A stretch of DNA of 64,000 bases from Acanthosoma haemorrhoidale. Taxonomy: Eukaryota > Arthropoda > Insecta > Hemiptera > Acanthosomatidae. Location of the stretch: the NCBI GenBank assembly GCA_930367205.1, contig OV884015.1:34215288-34279287 (forward strand), read 5' to 3'. How positions within the stretch are numbered: position 1 is the stretch's first letter; the number at the start of each line of letters is the position of its first letter. The notes beneath the pieces are model-generated. The model made no database searches. It saw nothing but the letters and a program-made list of their open reading frames with translations, and was not told where the DNA came from. Position numbers and translations under genes: made by a program. This document shows positions 12,996 to 25,137 of the stretch, piece by piece.

Positions 12996-13208
12996 TTTGC
13001 TGAGTACAAGCCGAGACTGAACCACCCTGTGGAATACTAGCAAGTCGAAGGATAAAGTAAATGCTGAAGATACATGACAGTTTCTTTCAAATAGGATGAT
13101 AAGTATGTGAAAAAAAGTAAGCCTTGATTGACTCTGCAGTCTTAAGAAAGGAGTTCATCATAGTAAAATCAAATAAGAGGCCCTACAGTGATGTGACGAC
13201 CTTCCCAA
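12996..13208 (+). repeat. Direct repeat copy 1 (213 bases), upstream of the UQCRB relic
   Basis: Begins TTTGCTGAGTACAAGCCGAG and ends GACGACCTTCCCAA. It is matched by 14281-14492 with about ten differences. No ORF. Sequence past its end (to about 13275) looks like a SINE tail with a B-box-like GAGTTCTGATC, which copy 2 lacks, so this may be a SINE-family body. A 12611-12995 search shows no gene. Confidence 0.85.
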
Positions 13209-14280
13209 TATGAGTTCTGATCTTGCCAGCAATTTTTTGCTTGACTGTAAGTTATTGATAATTATACATATTTCAATGTATAATCCTTCAGAAGCATAAA
13301 AAAAAAAAAAACTATTTTATTATTTCACATAACAAAACAGTAAATCGAGCTAATCCAAAAGAGATTATTTGACAGTTGAGAAATTAAATTCTACTGATTT
13401 AAAATGTTGCAGTCTTGAAGCTAAAGAAAAAGAGACAAAGTAAGTAAGAAAACAGCATTTCCCTTAAAAGATTAGGTTGTAGCACTACCTGTTGGTTAAC
13501 AGGTAGAACTAAATCTTGAAAATTAGACTTTTTTGTGCATTCTGTTGAGTGGTCAGCAAACTAACTAGCCCAAGTAGGAAGTTCTAAAATCAGTTAGCCC
13601 CTGGGAGATCCTGAAGACCTAGAACCAAATAGTCATTTTCAAATCAGAAATTATATTTTACTGTTTCCATAAAACTTGTGTATTTATTTCAGATGGCATT
13701 CAGTAAGTAGTGAAATGACCCATGTCTTCAGCATCAGGTAATAATCCATTTACAGATGTTGAAGTTATATGTTTAATGATCTATATTTTGTTGCTTTTTA
13801 TGCCTCTTCAGCCTTGAAGAAATGGGCATGCAATAAGGATTCAATAAGCATGGTACATTTTCTTTCTATAGTAAATATCCTTTCAACCCCCTAGTAATAA
13901 TTTTTTTATTATTGCTTATAAGTAGACCATTTGAATTTTGTAATTGATTCTTTATGCTTCTACTATCTCATGTTTTAATTCATGGGTTAAGATACGATGA
14001 CTGCTTATATGAAGATGATGATGTCAGAGAAGCTCTCAGAAGGCTACTTGAAAATTTGGTGCACTAAAGGAATTTTCACATTGTTGCTATGCAACTAAAA
14101 ATTCAGTGTTATTTATTCCCTAAAGGTCAGTAAGTGAACCAAGTACAAAGAAGTGAGTATTTAATGGAATGACTACCTGTTTTCTACCAAGAGATTTTTC
14201 AGCTAGTCACCTTACTCCTTTCCTCCCATTCCTTCCATCCATTTGTTATTCCCCCGATGACATTGAATTAACATTTTATA

Positions 14281-14492
14281 TTTGCTGAGTACAAGCCGAG
14301 ACTGAACACCCTGTGGAATACCAGCAAATTGAAGGTTAAAGTAAAGGCTGAAGATACATGGTAGTTTCTTTCAGATAGGATGATAAGTATGTGAAAAAAA
14401 GTAAGCCTTGATTGACGCTGCAGTCTTAAGAAAGGAGTTCATCATAGTAAAATCAAATAAGAGGCCCTACAGTGATGTGACGACCTTCCCAA
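14281..14492 (+). repeat. Direct repeat copy 2 (212 bases), inside intron 3 of the UQCRB relic
   Basis: Same orientation as copy 1 and about 95% identical by eye, offset by 1,285 bases. The last 70 bases (from AGTCTTAAGAAAGGAGTTCA onward) are identical. The two copies bracket UQCRB exons 1-3. Confidence 0.85.
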
Positions 14493-15340
14493 GTAAAAGT
14501 CAATTTGTAGTTCATTTCTTTTAACTACAAATAAATTGTCAAGTACCCTTCTCTTTATTTGTCTTAACATGGGAACAACACTGTTTTTATATCAGTAGTC
14601 CATCTCAAAAGTCAAAAGCATATTCTTCACAATTTTATTCTCCCCAATGAGAAAGTTACCAATTCTAATAAGTTATGTAAAATTTCCCCCAAAATTCATA
14701 TGCATGTTACCTTGTCCTTAAAATTATAATTTGCTTTTCCAGCATTACTAATTGTGATTTAAGAGTTTATTCATACCTTTTAAACTCACTTAATAAATAC
14801 AGCACACACTCTGGTTAATAATTGTTACTCCTTACAAAGTATAGTGAAAAAAGTCAATTTTTCATGGTGTCGTGTTACTTTTTACATTACAGTAGATATA
14901 CATTAAGATAAAATGGAAGTAAACATCAAGCATCCATACAGCTCCCTTTATGCTATATTTTGTTTGTTTACTTACTTACTTTACATGTTGACTATCAATG
15001 GTCTCTGTCAGATCTTACTACTAGCCATGAGACAGATCTAGGGACTTCCAAAGCTCTTTCTATATAAAAAAAAAAAACCGTTTACTCGCCACAAAATCTC
15101 TCCATAACGCCATGCACACTATAGGAACCTGAAATAATCCTTACAGATTTTTTTTTAAGTAACCTTAAAAATTCTAGTTTCAAACAGATTTTTTTTGTTT
15201 CTCAAAAGTTTGGGAAATGGAGCTCCATTGGGAAGCTCCCCCTTACGGCAAACCCTTCAATTATGTTGTTATCTAGTCAACTTTTGTTGTAGTACAGATG
15301 CTGCTGTTTTTAAACTTGAGACCTCCCCAGTCTGTCTACT

Positions 15341-15470
15341 CTCACATGTTAGCTCCATTGGTAGAGAGAACCCTTGACTAGATATTAGGGAAGTCCTGGG
15401 TTTGATTCCTGACCAGTTTATTTTATTTTTTTGGCTAATAATTATTTATAATATCCAATACTATTGATAG
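15341..15470 (+). repeat. tRNA-derived SINE fragment
   Basis: The A box TAGCTCCATTGGTAGAG (15350-15366) and B box GGTTTGATTCC (15399-15409) are spaced as in a tRNA. They are followed by a T-rich linker and a GGCTAATAATTATTTATAA tail. No foldable complete tRNA is evident, so this is a SINE head rather than a tRNA gene. It lies in intron 3 of the UQCRB relic. The rest of 14493-15678 is AT-rich with no gene. Confidence 0.6.
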
Positions 15471-15797
15471 GATCCATTTCACTACAAAATTTGATTACAT
15501 AAAAGCAATATAAATATTTTCGTTTCTTTAACTAAGAGTTTTTTTTACTGAGGCTTCCAATAACCCACACATACTTTTTTTAAATTTATAAACATATAAT
15601 AAAAGATTAATTTTTTTTTTGTATCAATAGCATTTTTACAGTTTGAAAATTAAATGTTTAATTATTTTATTTTTATAAGATGTAAGATATTTAGAGCAAG
15701 CCAAGGAACAGTGGAAGGTTCACTCCAGCTGATATCTATAGCCTACCTCAAGGCCTTTCTTTGGCAGTGTGGGTAGGATGTCCCTGAAGAAGGCTAG

Positions 15798-16145
15798 CTA
15801 ATCAATGGATTCAAGTTTTGTGAATTGCACAAAGGAAAATTGTCAGAGTTCTTCCGTACAAAGTTGGCAAAACTCACCACTTCTTTTTATTTTAGTCCTC
15901 GACAGGGCCAAAGAAATTGAATTCAGTGGTGTCTGCTGAACCGCCTTGAAGAGGTTGATTTTGCCAACCATACATTCACGAGAAGTCAAATTACATACCT
16001 GTCAGAAGTTATGGACAAGCCATCAACAATGGAAAAACTATTAATAGAAGGTTAATGGAAGAGAATAAGAAAATCTGACTATACTAAATTAAGTGTAAGA
16101 GGTTTTGAAAAGCTTCCAGGATCCTTAAAGTTTAATAGTCCTTAA
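15798..16145 (+). pseudogene. Decayed coding segment of unknown identity, about 115 codons with two in-frame stops
   Basis: One continuous frame runs from after TAG (15795-15797) to TAA (16143-16145). It includes FKFCELHKGKLSEFFRTKLA, QWCLLNRLEEVDFANHTFT, RSQITYLSEVMDKPSTMEKL and KRIRKSDYTKLSVRGFEKLP, interrupted by TGA at 15918 and one TAA near 16051. The mixed charged and hydrophobic composition and codon pattern look protein-like, unlike the surrounding AT-rich DNA. I do not recognise the family. It starts 65 bases after the UQCRB relic, so both may have been duplicated together. Confidence 0.45.
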
Positions 16146-19100
16146 CATATTTGTTATGTTTATTTCTAGTAACTTTACCTAATTATTCCATATATTGTAA
16201 GTAGACATGTTGAAAATAGTGTTTTGGGTTTTGTATGTGTCATATATGTAAATGTTCTAAGGGATAATGAGCGAGTTCAATCCTCACTTATTTTAAACAA
16301 AATTGGAAGGTCTTACTCATTTTCCCTTCAAAAGATGTCAGTAAAGAATGAAATTCAGTAGAAATCAAAATTAGACATCTCTCATGCCCCAAATAACTGC
16401 ATAATTAACAGTGAACTGTCCTGCCTTATCTCCCACTTTGCCGCCAATTTAAATAAAACATTGTTTTAATTCAGGGGAGGTGGTGAAAGGCTCAATACTG
16501 AGACATTTTAAAATAAGGAGAATTAACTCTTAACTAGCGACTAATCTCTTAAGCAGAAATTTAAGAGATACACAGAGTACTCATACTCATACAGAGAATA
16601 CATAAGTATTCCTATGTGTGTACTGCTATTCTATATAAATGTTACTTTCATTAGCTAATTGGCGTTCTTCTCAAGTAATATCTTAGGATTTTTCAAAGTA
16701 AATGAATGATTCACGACATAAAATACTTGGATTCAAATCTTATAAAAGTTATTTCCCACTTTAACTTAAATTATACAAGAATCTAAAACTGAAGGAAGAT
16801 ATTTTTATTAATAGATTTTCATTGAATCAAAAAATTTCACAACTGTCAAATATTTTTGAAAGAATATGTTTATCCATAATTAACTAAAAATATTAGGAGT
16901 CAATTTTTGAGCCATTTGTACTTAAAATAGTTTTTAATTTTTGCTGAAAATTTAAGAATAGGCTATTCATTGAATATTATTGGAATAAACCATACAGCAT
17001 GATTTATTTTAATTTATGGTAAATTGGTTTCAAGTTTATATTTGTTATTAGACCTTCTTCTTCTTTCTTCACCAATAAGGAAGAGATGGTGTTGATGGAG
17101 TTAAATCACGAGGAGATAATATAGATGATATTTGGAAAATTATTTATACCATCAGAACTTAACAGTACTAATTATAAACATACCGTTATATAGACTGAAC
17201 ACACCAAATTTCCCTTAAGTCCCCTGAATACATGATACCATGTATGTATACCCTCTCATATTACCAATATTTACTTAAGAGTAATTTTACTTATTTATTA
17301 ACTAAATGTATAGACTGCACAGCTTTATACGTATTATGTAGGTGTGCCAGCAATTTTAACCACTCCTGATTGATAATAAAGTCTCTATGTGCAGTATATA
17401 GTCTATCCAAATTTGTTATGTTCAGATTGTATGTATTGTGCTGATTTACATTAAAATTCATTGCTTCATTGTTTGGTATCAAACTGGAATGTAATTTCAA
17501 AAAAAGTTAACTTTTAACTTTGAAATAGGAAGTCGTAATAATACCAACATATCTGTTGTTTTATTACTTTGTCCCAACATATTGTGATGTCACTTTTTTC
17601 GTATTTATGTATATTCCCACACATATAAATTTAATTTCCACAGTACACTATAGGTGGTACAATTATGTGTTGGATCTAACTCTTAAGGACATATCATAAG
17701 GAAAAACAAAATGAAATTAATACATAAATGTATTTCACACTTAATACTGTTTTTATTATTTTTAATTTTTTAGAAAATTACAATAAAATACAATTACAGG
17801 GCTCTTTTCCTATTCACTATAGTTACTTATTAAAAATAAGATATTACAGTCAAATCTTTGGAGGGAAACACAACTACAAACAACGGCAATATGAGCCATT
17901 TGAACACTTTCATGATTGTAGTGCATGCATTGGCAATGAGCTGTTCCAAATCAGTGTTTTAAACACTGACTATCATTTGGTAACAATCAGATAAGGAACA
18001 TATTAAAGGAAAGAAATAAGTATAACTAAATACATACACATATGTACAAAAGTAACAAATAAAGAATGAAGTTACAGCAGTCTTAAAATAACAAATGTGC
18101 ACAATAATACAAAATACATTTAACAAATACCTTACGATAGAGCAAAACAAGTAGTTCTGCAATAATTGAGAGAAAATACCATAAATCAAAGATTTACATC
18201 TGTATTTCAGTAATAGATGTTGAATATTTATTTCATATTTTAGATAATGATAAAATACTGCTCTGGATTTTTTTAATTAAAAACATCTAAAAATAATATA
18301 AAAATAAATAAAGTGCCAAAATTTAGATTAATAAACGTATAGACAATTCACATAGCAAATGCTATAAGTCTCTTCACAATTTTTTATTTGTTACAATAAA
18401 ATAATAATCATACTTTACCACTTTTTTTGTTAAAGTAAAAATGAACTCAATTATATTCCTTACAATGTTTTATTTTCATTTTACCACAAGGTTCAATTTT
18501 CTTACTGACTGCAAGTAAAAAGGTCAAATCTCTGTAGATAGTTTTATTTAAAAAAAACAAACTTAAAATTTTTCTGATTTATAAACATTACTATTTTGCT
18601 TGTTTGATATGAGTTTGTTTTAATTCTTCTCAAAATCAAAATTAAGTTAATATTGGGACATTTAGGAGTAATGCACAATATCTATGAAGAGTGTATACAA
18701 AATATTTTACAGCATAATACTTTCTTAAAAATAAAATATTTAAATAACGGTAATGTGCAGTCCAAAGTTGACATATATAACTATCAATAATTATGTACAA
18801 AAATCAGTTTATCAAATGGTTTAGGGAAGTGTCAGTATTTTTTGTTTTTCTTTTGTTATTTGTGTATTTACACACCATTTAGCAAAATAGCCATACATTT
18901 GTGCTACAAGCTATATTTTTTAATATTTACTCTCTAATGTCAACACTTGGCTAATATTCACAAATCAAAGCCAATCTCATTTCATAACTACATCTAATAT
19001 TGGCACATTTAGGAGTAATTTACAATATTTAGGAAGTGTGTTCATATATACATATTTATTATACACAATAATACTGTCTTAAAACTAAAAAACAAAAAAG

Positions 19101-19416
19101 AAAACACTGGTAAAGGTAAAAATAATTACAATAAAGCTCAGTCTGAATTCATCATGTATAAATAACTATGTACAAAGAAATATATTTACTAAATTATTTT
19201 TAAGGAAACTAAAATATTTAGAATAAAATTTATAATCTCATTTTCTGTATCTTTGACATTATTTTAGCATAATTCCTGGGAATAATTTAATAAAAATATT
19301 TGTCAGATGTCGATTCTCTGCATCGTATAATAGCATATTTTTTTACATTTTAAAAATAAGGCAATTGTCAAAAATAAATAAAAATTTGTCAATTATTAAA
19401 AGTCCTGTAAGTTTAA
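16146..19416. other. Intergenic and probable 3' UTR of the minus-strand receptor gene
   Basis: AT-rich throughout and no ORF is convincing. The stretch from about 19416 downwards may be transcribed as the 3' UTR of the minus-strand GPCR. Candidate minus-strand AATAAA signals are frequent (for example plus TTTATT at 19055-19060) and cannot be ranked by eye. Confidence 0.5.
18647..19205. repeat. Local direct duplication, about 180-200 bases, 350 bases apart
   Basis: 18647-18832 and 18997-19205 share ATTGG.ACATTTAGGAGTAA, then ACAATAT..A.GAAG.GTGT, then a TATACA..ATA.T core, AATAATACTGTCTTAAAA-like text, and ATGTACAAA.A...ATTTA. They have diverged by many small indels, so the duplication is old. 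Confidence 0.6.
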
Positions 19417-21536
19417 CTAACAGAGTGTCTCTACTGGTTTTGTGATGGACTGATCACCAAGAGAGGCTGGGGCCTGGGATGAAGAAGATCGCACGTTTGC
19501 GTTGTCCCCTGGAGGTTCCCGGAGACACCACAATCGCTTGACTGCTGACCACACCTGAGGCTGGCAGCCAACAACAGCAAAAATCAGAACTCCTTGGAGG
19601 GCATTAATGAGGTCAGTAAAGTACCAGACGTAGTCCGGTCCTCCAACAACCCAAGACACCACATCAGCTATCCAAGTGACTCCCATGACGACAACAAGCT
19701 TCAAGCAGACTCGACCAAGTGTTGCCCTGTAATAGAAACATCTAAATAATCATTGATTCTTTCTGATGTAAGTTAAATAGATTATTAGCCAAATCTAATA
19801 AATACAAAAATAAATCGATTTAGAGATAAAAAGAATTTTCATGTTTATTTATAGATTGATTCATATAGTAAATATAAACGATATCACAAAACAAATTAAA
19901 TCCAATAACTACTTGCATTGAGGAAAATAATTACTGTAATTTTAGGGTTACATTGAGAGAAGTCTACTTCAGGAATGGGTAACTATGCCTCACAAGCCGG
20001 GAAGGTTTTTATTTTATTTATAATTTTACATCCTTATGTATCCATCATTATGGCATGCTCATTGTAATTTATGATATGATATTATATAATATAATGTCAT
20101 ATCAAACAGGGCAGTTGATTTTCTATTTTTGTAGATTTAGAAATCAATCGTTTAATTACCGTTCAGTGTTAGACTTGACGACTTCAGTTTTCCAGAGCCC
20201 ACATGTAAGCTCTCTTGCTGTGGCTGCAAAAAGTGTCAAGTTCATCAGTAGCAGAAAGCCTATGGGTGCAAAGAAGTAGGCGAACAGCTCAGTGTCTCCT
20301 GTGAAATAAAATATGAAAAACAATGTTAACATTAAATCATACGTCTTGATATAAACTAAAACATTGGCACAATTATTTCATCATGACATAAAGTAATTTT
20401 GAGCTCAAAAGTTTATCATTTTTAAATATAATATTTTATAATGTTCTGTAATTAAGTTTTAATATTCAAATTTACTTTATCATTGATATATTAAATTATA
20501 ATTTTGATTGTTAATATTCATCTTTATTGTTATGTATGTAAATAAAACAACTTGGAGGAAATAAAAAGTTAACATAAGGAGGAAATAGTAAATAGTATGG
20601 CATATATTTGAATTCTTATGTTGGCAGTATAATGTTTTTGGTGGTTTGGAGCAGGAATTTTAATTTCAAGAGGAGCAAAGAAGTATTTGAATGGAAGAGG
20701 TAAAAAAAATATTTACAAGATATTTCATACCAAGTAGGTTTACACATACTTTTTATTATATTAATGTGTGTGTTTTTAAAGAGTTGCGGAGGGGGGTGGA
20801 TCCATACTTCATACTCCTCCTGGTATTAACATTATGAGTTATAAGTTGACACAGTAACGTTATTATGTATGTATTAACAATTGATTACTAAAATCTGATA
20901 AGACAATATCTTTCGCAGGAATGCTGTTATACTAATTTTAATGGTTTACAATCGAATTATTAAATAAATTAAGTCATATTTTATTCTATTTCTTGTATTA
21001 TGTTATTGTTGCTTCTAAATATCTAAATTTATGTATCTTATTCTAATTTGTAGTCCTGATGATGCTTGAATAGGCGAATCATTGACTAAGGACGGAATAT
21101 CAATAAAAAGATTAAATTTGAGAGACTCCAAGCTTTCTTTGAAACATTTGTAAGTATTTATTTATTTTTTTCCAATACAAATCATTTTCAGCCCTTCTTC
21201 TTTTATTAAGCATTTCAAAGGTTTAACGTATGACACGTTAACAATTTTGGCATCTATAATCAATAGTATGATACCATATTTGATTAAGCCTAAATAAAAA
21301 TAAACTAGAATGTTAAACAATCAATGTTAACACATCTTAATTGCTCACCATAGAACCAACACCTCATCTCTCCAAACTTCGGCCTGAGGAAGGAAGCTGA
21401 AGCTGCACTGTCAGGTAAGTTGTCCATAAGAGCCCCTAGCCCAGCGATGATGAGGGGCCCGCCCCAGGCATATATTTCGTACGCCCTCAATCTACAGGCC
21501 TCTTGGCTCTTGTCCAAGCTCGCTGGTCTCAAATCC
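19417..21536 (-). CDS. Methuselah-like class B GPCR, last three exons (TM4-TM7 and C-tail)
   Basis: Minus-strand exons: 21536-21349, 20298-20160 and 19726-19417 (stop TAG/TAA-type codon at 19417-19419). Introns are GT..AG and phases join, giving about 211 residues. The product reads: a Glu-Ala-Cys-Arg region, TM4 ([20 protein letters not shown]), a second extracellular loop with [13 protein letters not shown]5 ([20 protein letters not shown]), a basic third loop, TM6 ([20 protein letters not shown]), TM7 ([20 protein letters not shown]), the typical VVGCQPQVW membrane exit and a Ser-rich tail ending in ETLC. The YAWG.P in TM4, CWF in loop 2 and TDLINALQG in TM7 fit the Methuselah branch, seven-helix plasma-membrane receptors with a Cys-rich ectodomain. 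The exon at 21536 needs two bases from an upstream exon that I could not find at higher coordinates. Ligand unknown. Confidence 0.88.
21056..21083 (+). ncRNA. Decayed hammerhead-like motif (Penelope-type)
   Basis: CTGATGA, one base, a 4-base stem GCTT/AGGC with loop GAAT, then GAATC. Compared with the motif at 43913, GAAAC has become GAATC and the GTC cleavage triplet is lost, so this copy should be inactive. Confidence 0.4.
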
Positions 21537-21589
21537 CTGTAAAAAGACAAATGATAAAAATAAAAAAAAACTATCAATTAAATGATTTA

Positions 21590-22590
21590 ACATGGAACTA
21601 TAAAATAAGGTAAGAATTATTTCTTGTCAAGGAAGTCACCCCCTACAACTTAAAGGGTATCAGTTATTTAATAAAATATATATAGTGAGGTTCTAAAGGC
21701 CCTATCTTGTCAAATTATGGCTGGTCTATATATTATTGATACAAAAATAAACAAAATTGATTAGTTAACCTCCTACAGGTCGAGAAAATTTTTTCTAATT
21801 TAATGACGAAACAGCCCTATTATTTTCATGTTTGATAGCGAACATTGTTACTGTGTTCTGGTATATATGTTAAAAATGTTGGATCATTTAGATAAAGACA
21901 TTAGATATTTGCGACACCTGCCACTGCCCTCGGGGGCTGTTGTTAACATGGATTCTTCTTCTTTAGTTAAAGCATAAAAATTAGATACAAATGCTATCCT
22001 TTAACGTTGAGAACTACAAAGAAAAGATAGAGAGGACAGAATGTGGGACCTTATGTTAGAACGCTGGTTGTGGACTATTCATATTAAAAATGTACACCTC
22101 TCTCTGGGCTACCCACATTTTTATTCATTCTGATACATGCGGCGCTTTCAGCGGCTATAGCACCATTTTCAAGGATATTTTAATTAAAATTACAGGACAT
22201 AATAGTTTAAATAAGCAATAATTAAAGCGAAAAAGTAATCTCTTAAATCCTCAGCAGTCAGATCTGTTACTGAACAATGAACAGTACAAGACCAGGGAGA
22301 GATACATTTATTAAGAACGTAGAACCATTGATACCAACAACCACAGAAATCCGAAAACACCACCAATAATAGAGTTTATATAGTATAATATAAAAAACGT
22401 ATTAATTTACTTGGATCTAAGGAGTAAACCATTTTATGAGACAGTGTAAGACTAGCTCTTGGTTTATTTATCAGGGTTAAACGCCCTTATTTATGTATTA
22501 AGGGTGCGTGAAAGGAGTACTTTCTAAAGGTTCTGTTTCTTGACAGAGAATGCTGGATGTTGAGGTTTTACTACGGAACAAAATTGATGT
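21590..22590. other. Upstream of the known GPCR exons; no gene seen
   Basis: AT-rich, no ORF longer than 60 codons that looks protein-coding. It may be intron of the minus-strand receptor gene. Confidence 0.5.
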
Positions 22591-22594
22591 AATA

Positions 22595-22700
22595 ATTAAA
22601 TCCTCAGGTGGGAATTGAACCGACGCTGTTCCGATTCAAGTGAGCAGTAACCTAGACTCCATCACGTCTAGCAAGGTTACCCAGACCCAATCGCAAGGTA
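22595..22700 (-). repeat. tRNA-like SINE head or tRNA relic
   Basis: On the minus strand, GGTTCAATTCC (plus 22611-22621) is a perfect B box, preceded 50 bases upstream by the A-box-like TGGAGTCTAGG. The T arm pairs at four of five positions. No convincing acceptor stem was found, so a functional tRNA gene is unlikely. Confidence 0.4.
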
Positions 22701-25130
22701 GCTCCCAACGTACTTACCCAGTTTCCTTTGACGAGTCCCGGCGTGGCGGAAGAAGACCCGCCAACTGTTTGACTTTCACATTCCGAACCGAGCAGCAACC
22801 AACATGGAATTTTTTTTTAGCGAAGTGTGCCGGCCGCAAACGGTGAAAGCAGCTTCTTCGTGACGAATTTATTTACACCTCTTCCATATGTAGGCCTTAA
22901 CTTACTGAACTACTTATCCATAACTGGCACTACACTAGTAAGTACTAAACGTCAGTATAAACCCCTACCAGTATATCGAAGAATATTTTTTTCTTATGGT
23001 TTAATTGCTGGTTGTGAGTTTTTATTGAGAAGATATGGTCCAATCATGTCTTCCCACAAGTTGTTTATTTTTTATTCACAAGGGCTTTTAACAGCCTAAT
23101 TATACCGCCATTCTCAAGTCCTCAGAATGTTTTTAATGATAGCCGTGTCTGACTTGTTACTCTCAAGTCAGGAGTATAGAGGCAATTAGAATATACTTTT
23201 TAATCGACAATACTTAAAACTGGATATATTTCATAATTATGTATGCAGCCAAATATAAAAAAAAAAGCTTAAATGTAATGCAAAACAACCAAATAAGGAG
23301 TATCAGTAGCGACATTCTGTACACTTGAGGATAAATGTGTAGGCTGTTGAAAGCGCTGGTGATTTATATTTTTTGCTAACAAAAATGCTTCCAGGCCCTT
23401 AGGAAGCAGCTCAGTGACACTTGTCAAATATTTTTTGACTTGGTATCACCAAAAAAAGTTTCAGTAAGATCCGTGACAGGCCCCTTGTCAGGTTTTCGAC
23501 TAAAAATACTTATTTTTTTTATCCCCTCGGCCGTTGAAAAAAAAAAAAAAAATTTAAACAACTTAATTATTGACTACAGAGAAAAAATATTAATATTGTC
23601 ATCACTTTCTCGTGCAAGTGAGTTGTATTTTAAGATTTCTCACTGTCTGTCCGAATGTAAACCTTACACTTAAGAGTTTAGAAATGACGGTTACATTCAT
23701 AACTGTAACATCTATATAACAACCTATATGTTTAGAATGATCTATATGCTATGACGAGATTAATTTATTTTTTTTATAAATTTTCAGGAAAGTATTGATT
23801 TTCACATATTTCTTCAGCGCTTCCTTTCGGGAAGATATTTCATAAGCATTAAAAACTCTTCAGAGTTTCTTTCACTCCTTTTAATATTCGTTCTGTTAAC
23901 GAGCAAGAGAAACCCGACCCCAGGCCGGTCGTTTATTTCACTCTTAAAAATGTATTATTTTTTTTTTCATTACGATCCTTAAAAAGCTAAAATAGACAGT
24001 TCGGCTGTCTACTATACCGAAATCATTTACCGAGTGACTATGGTTGTAGAAACGATTTCAAAATTAACGTTTCTTCAGACGTACATATATTGCGAAAATT
24101 CAGAAGGCTTTTATATAATGGCTTGTACAATGACCAGCGAAAATCGGACTATTGACAGCTGAACGGTTATTTAGTGTTATGTCACGGACGTTTGCCTGAC
24201 GTCCGGTCAAATGTGATGATTGACAAGGTAAAATATAACACAGCAGCCACGAATCGACCACTCTTGTATTATCGGTAATTGTAGAACTTAATAATTTATA
24301 ATCTACAACTCGCGACACTTCGGGCAATATGACCATATATTAATCAAGTCACCACTAGATTAATGTGACAGCCACCATGAATCTCCATTAAGTCTTAAGT
24401 CCACAATTCCAAGTACTAAGGTCCACCTCCGTCATTTAAAGGCCCGAAGAGTCACTTCAAAATCGCTTCATATACTTACAATGAGTATTTCATAATTCGT
24501 ATTGCCAGGAATAGGCGATATTGAATCTAGATAAAACAGTTTCTTGAGTGAATATGTAAAAAATAAATTAACATCCAATATGTTCATATAACAGTTAATA
24601 AAGATGGCTGGCTGCTACGTAAAACGGAGAAAACCTGTATTCCAGGGTTTCATAATAAATCCGAATGCCAGCTTAGTCCTAATCTATGAAAAAGCTTTTA
24701 ACTTCGCCTTCATAAATCTTAAGCATTTAAGAAAACGGCGGTTGTTTGTTACAGAAACAAAAATTATACCCTTTAGAACTCTACTTGTTCAATGTCACAC
24801 GTAAAAGGGATTAAGTAAGGAATAATTTAATTCCTCTCAAGATTTACTCTACTGCTAAACCAATATGAGACGGGATTAATAGGATGGACGTAATAAAAGA
24901 AAATCAAGTTATGTTCACATGAATAATGAAGAGAGTTCTTGGTATATCTGACTTTTCACAAAACGCTTGTAGTCGGTTCGTTGTAAGCTAAAACTGTTTT
25001 TGTAGTGGAATTTACTAGGGTATTTAGTACACATTAGTTTGCTTTGTAGAAAGAACTCCTAACAAATAAAGTACTTAGGAACACGGATTAAGCGGTAATG
25101 ACGATAAAGAATGTTATTTGTATTAATATA
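22701..25130. other. AT-rich non-coding stretch
   Basis: No recognisable gene or element. The ORFs here are short, composition-driven and without domain signatures. A poly-A run lies at 23538-23551. Confidence 0.5.
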
Positions 25131-25137
25131 AAGTTAT

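Larger units (their letters stand above)
13722..15733 (+). pseudogene. UQCRB: UQCRB (cytochrome bc1 complex subunit 7) pseudogene with introns retained
   Basis: Exon 1 relic 13722-13737 (MSSAS); exon 2 13812-13852 (LKKWACNK, then GFNKH-like after a frame change); exon 3 from about 13985 (GLRYDDCLYEDDDVREALRR, then stop TAA at 14065-14067, RNFHIVAMQLKIQ, FPKGQ, stop); exon 4 from 15679 (DVRYLEQAKEQWKVHSS, stop). The order and spacing match UQCRB, normally about 110 residues: KW..N..GFNK, the acidic DD..YED.DV.EA.RRL helix, the RNFRIVRAMQLS-type helix, PK.QW, and RYLEPYL. Defects: shifted frame in exon 2, the exon 3 acceptor reads TG instead of AG, two in-frame stops and a lost Arg codon in exon 3, and a short deletion in exon 4. 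Retained introns indicate DNA-level duplication rather than retroposition. The functional gene must be elsewhere. Confidence 0.8.

Noticed and set aside
22595..22700. Functional tRNA gene on the minus strand
   Set aside because: A and B boxes are present but no acceptor stem or normal anticodon arm can be paired.
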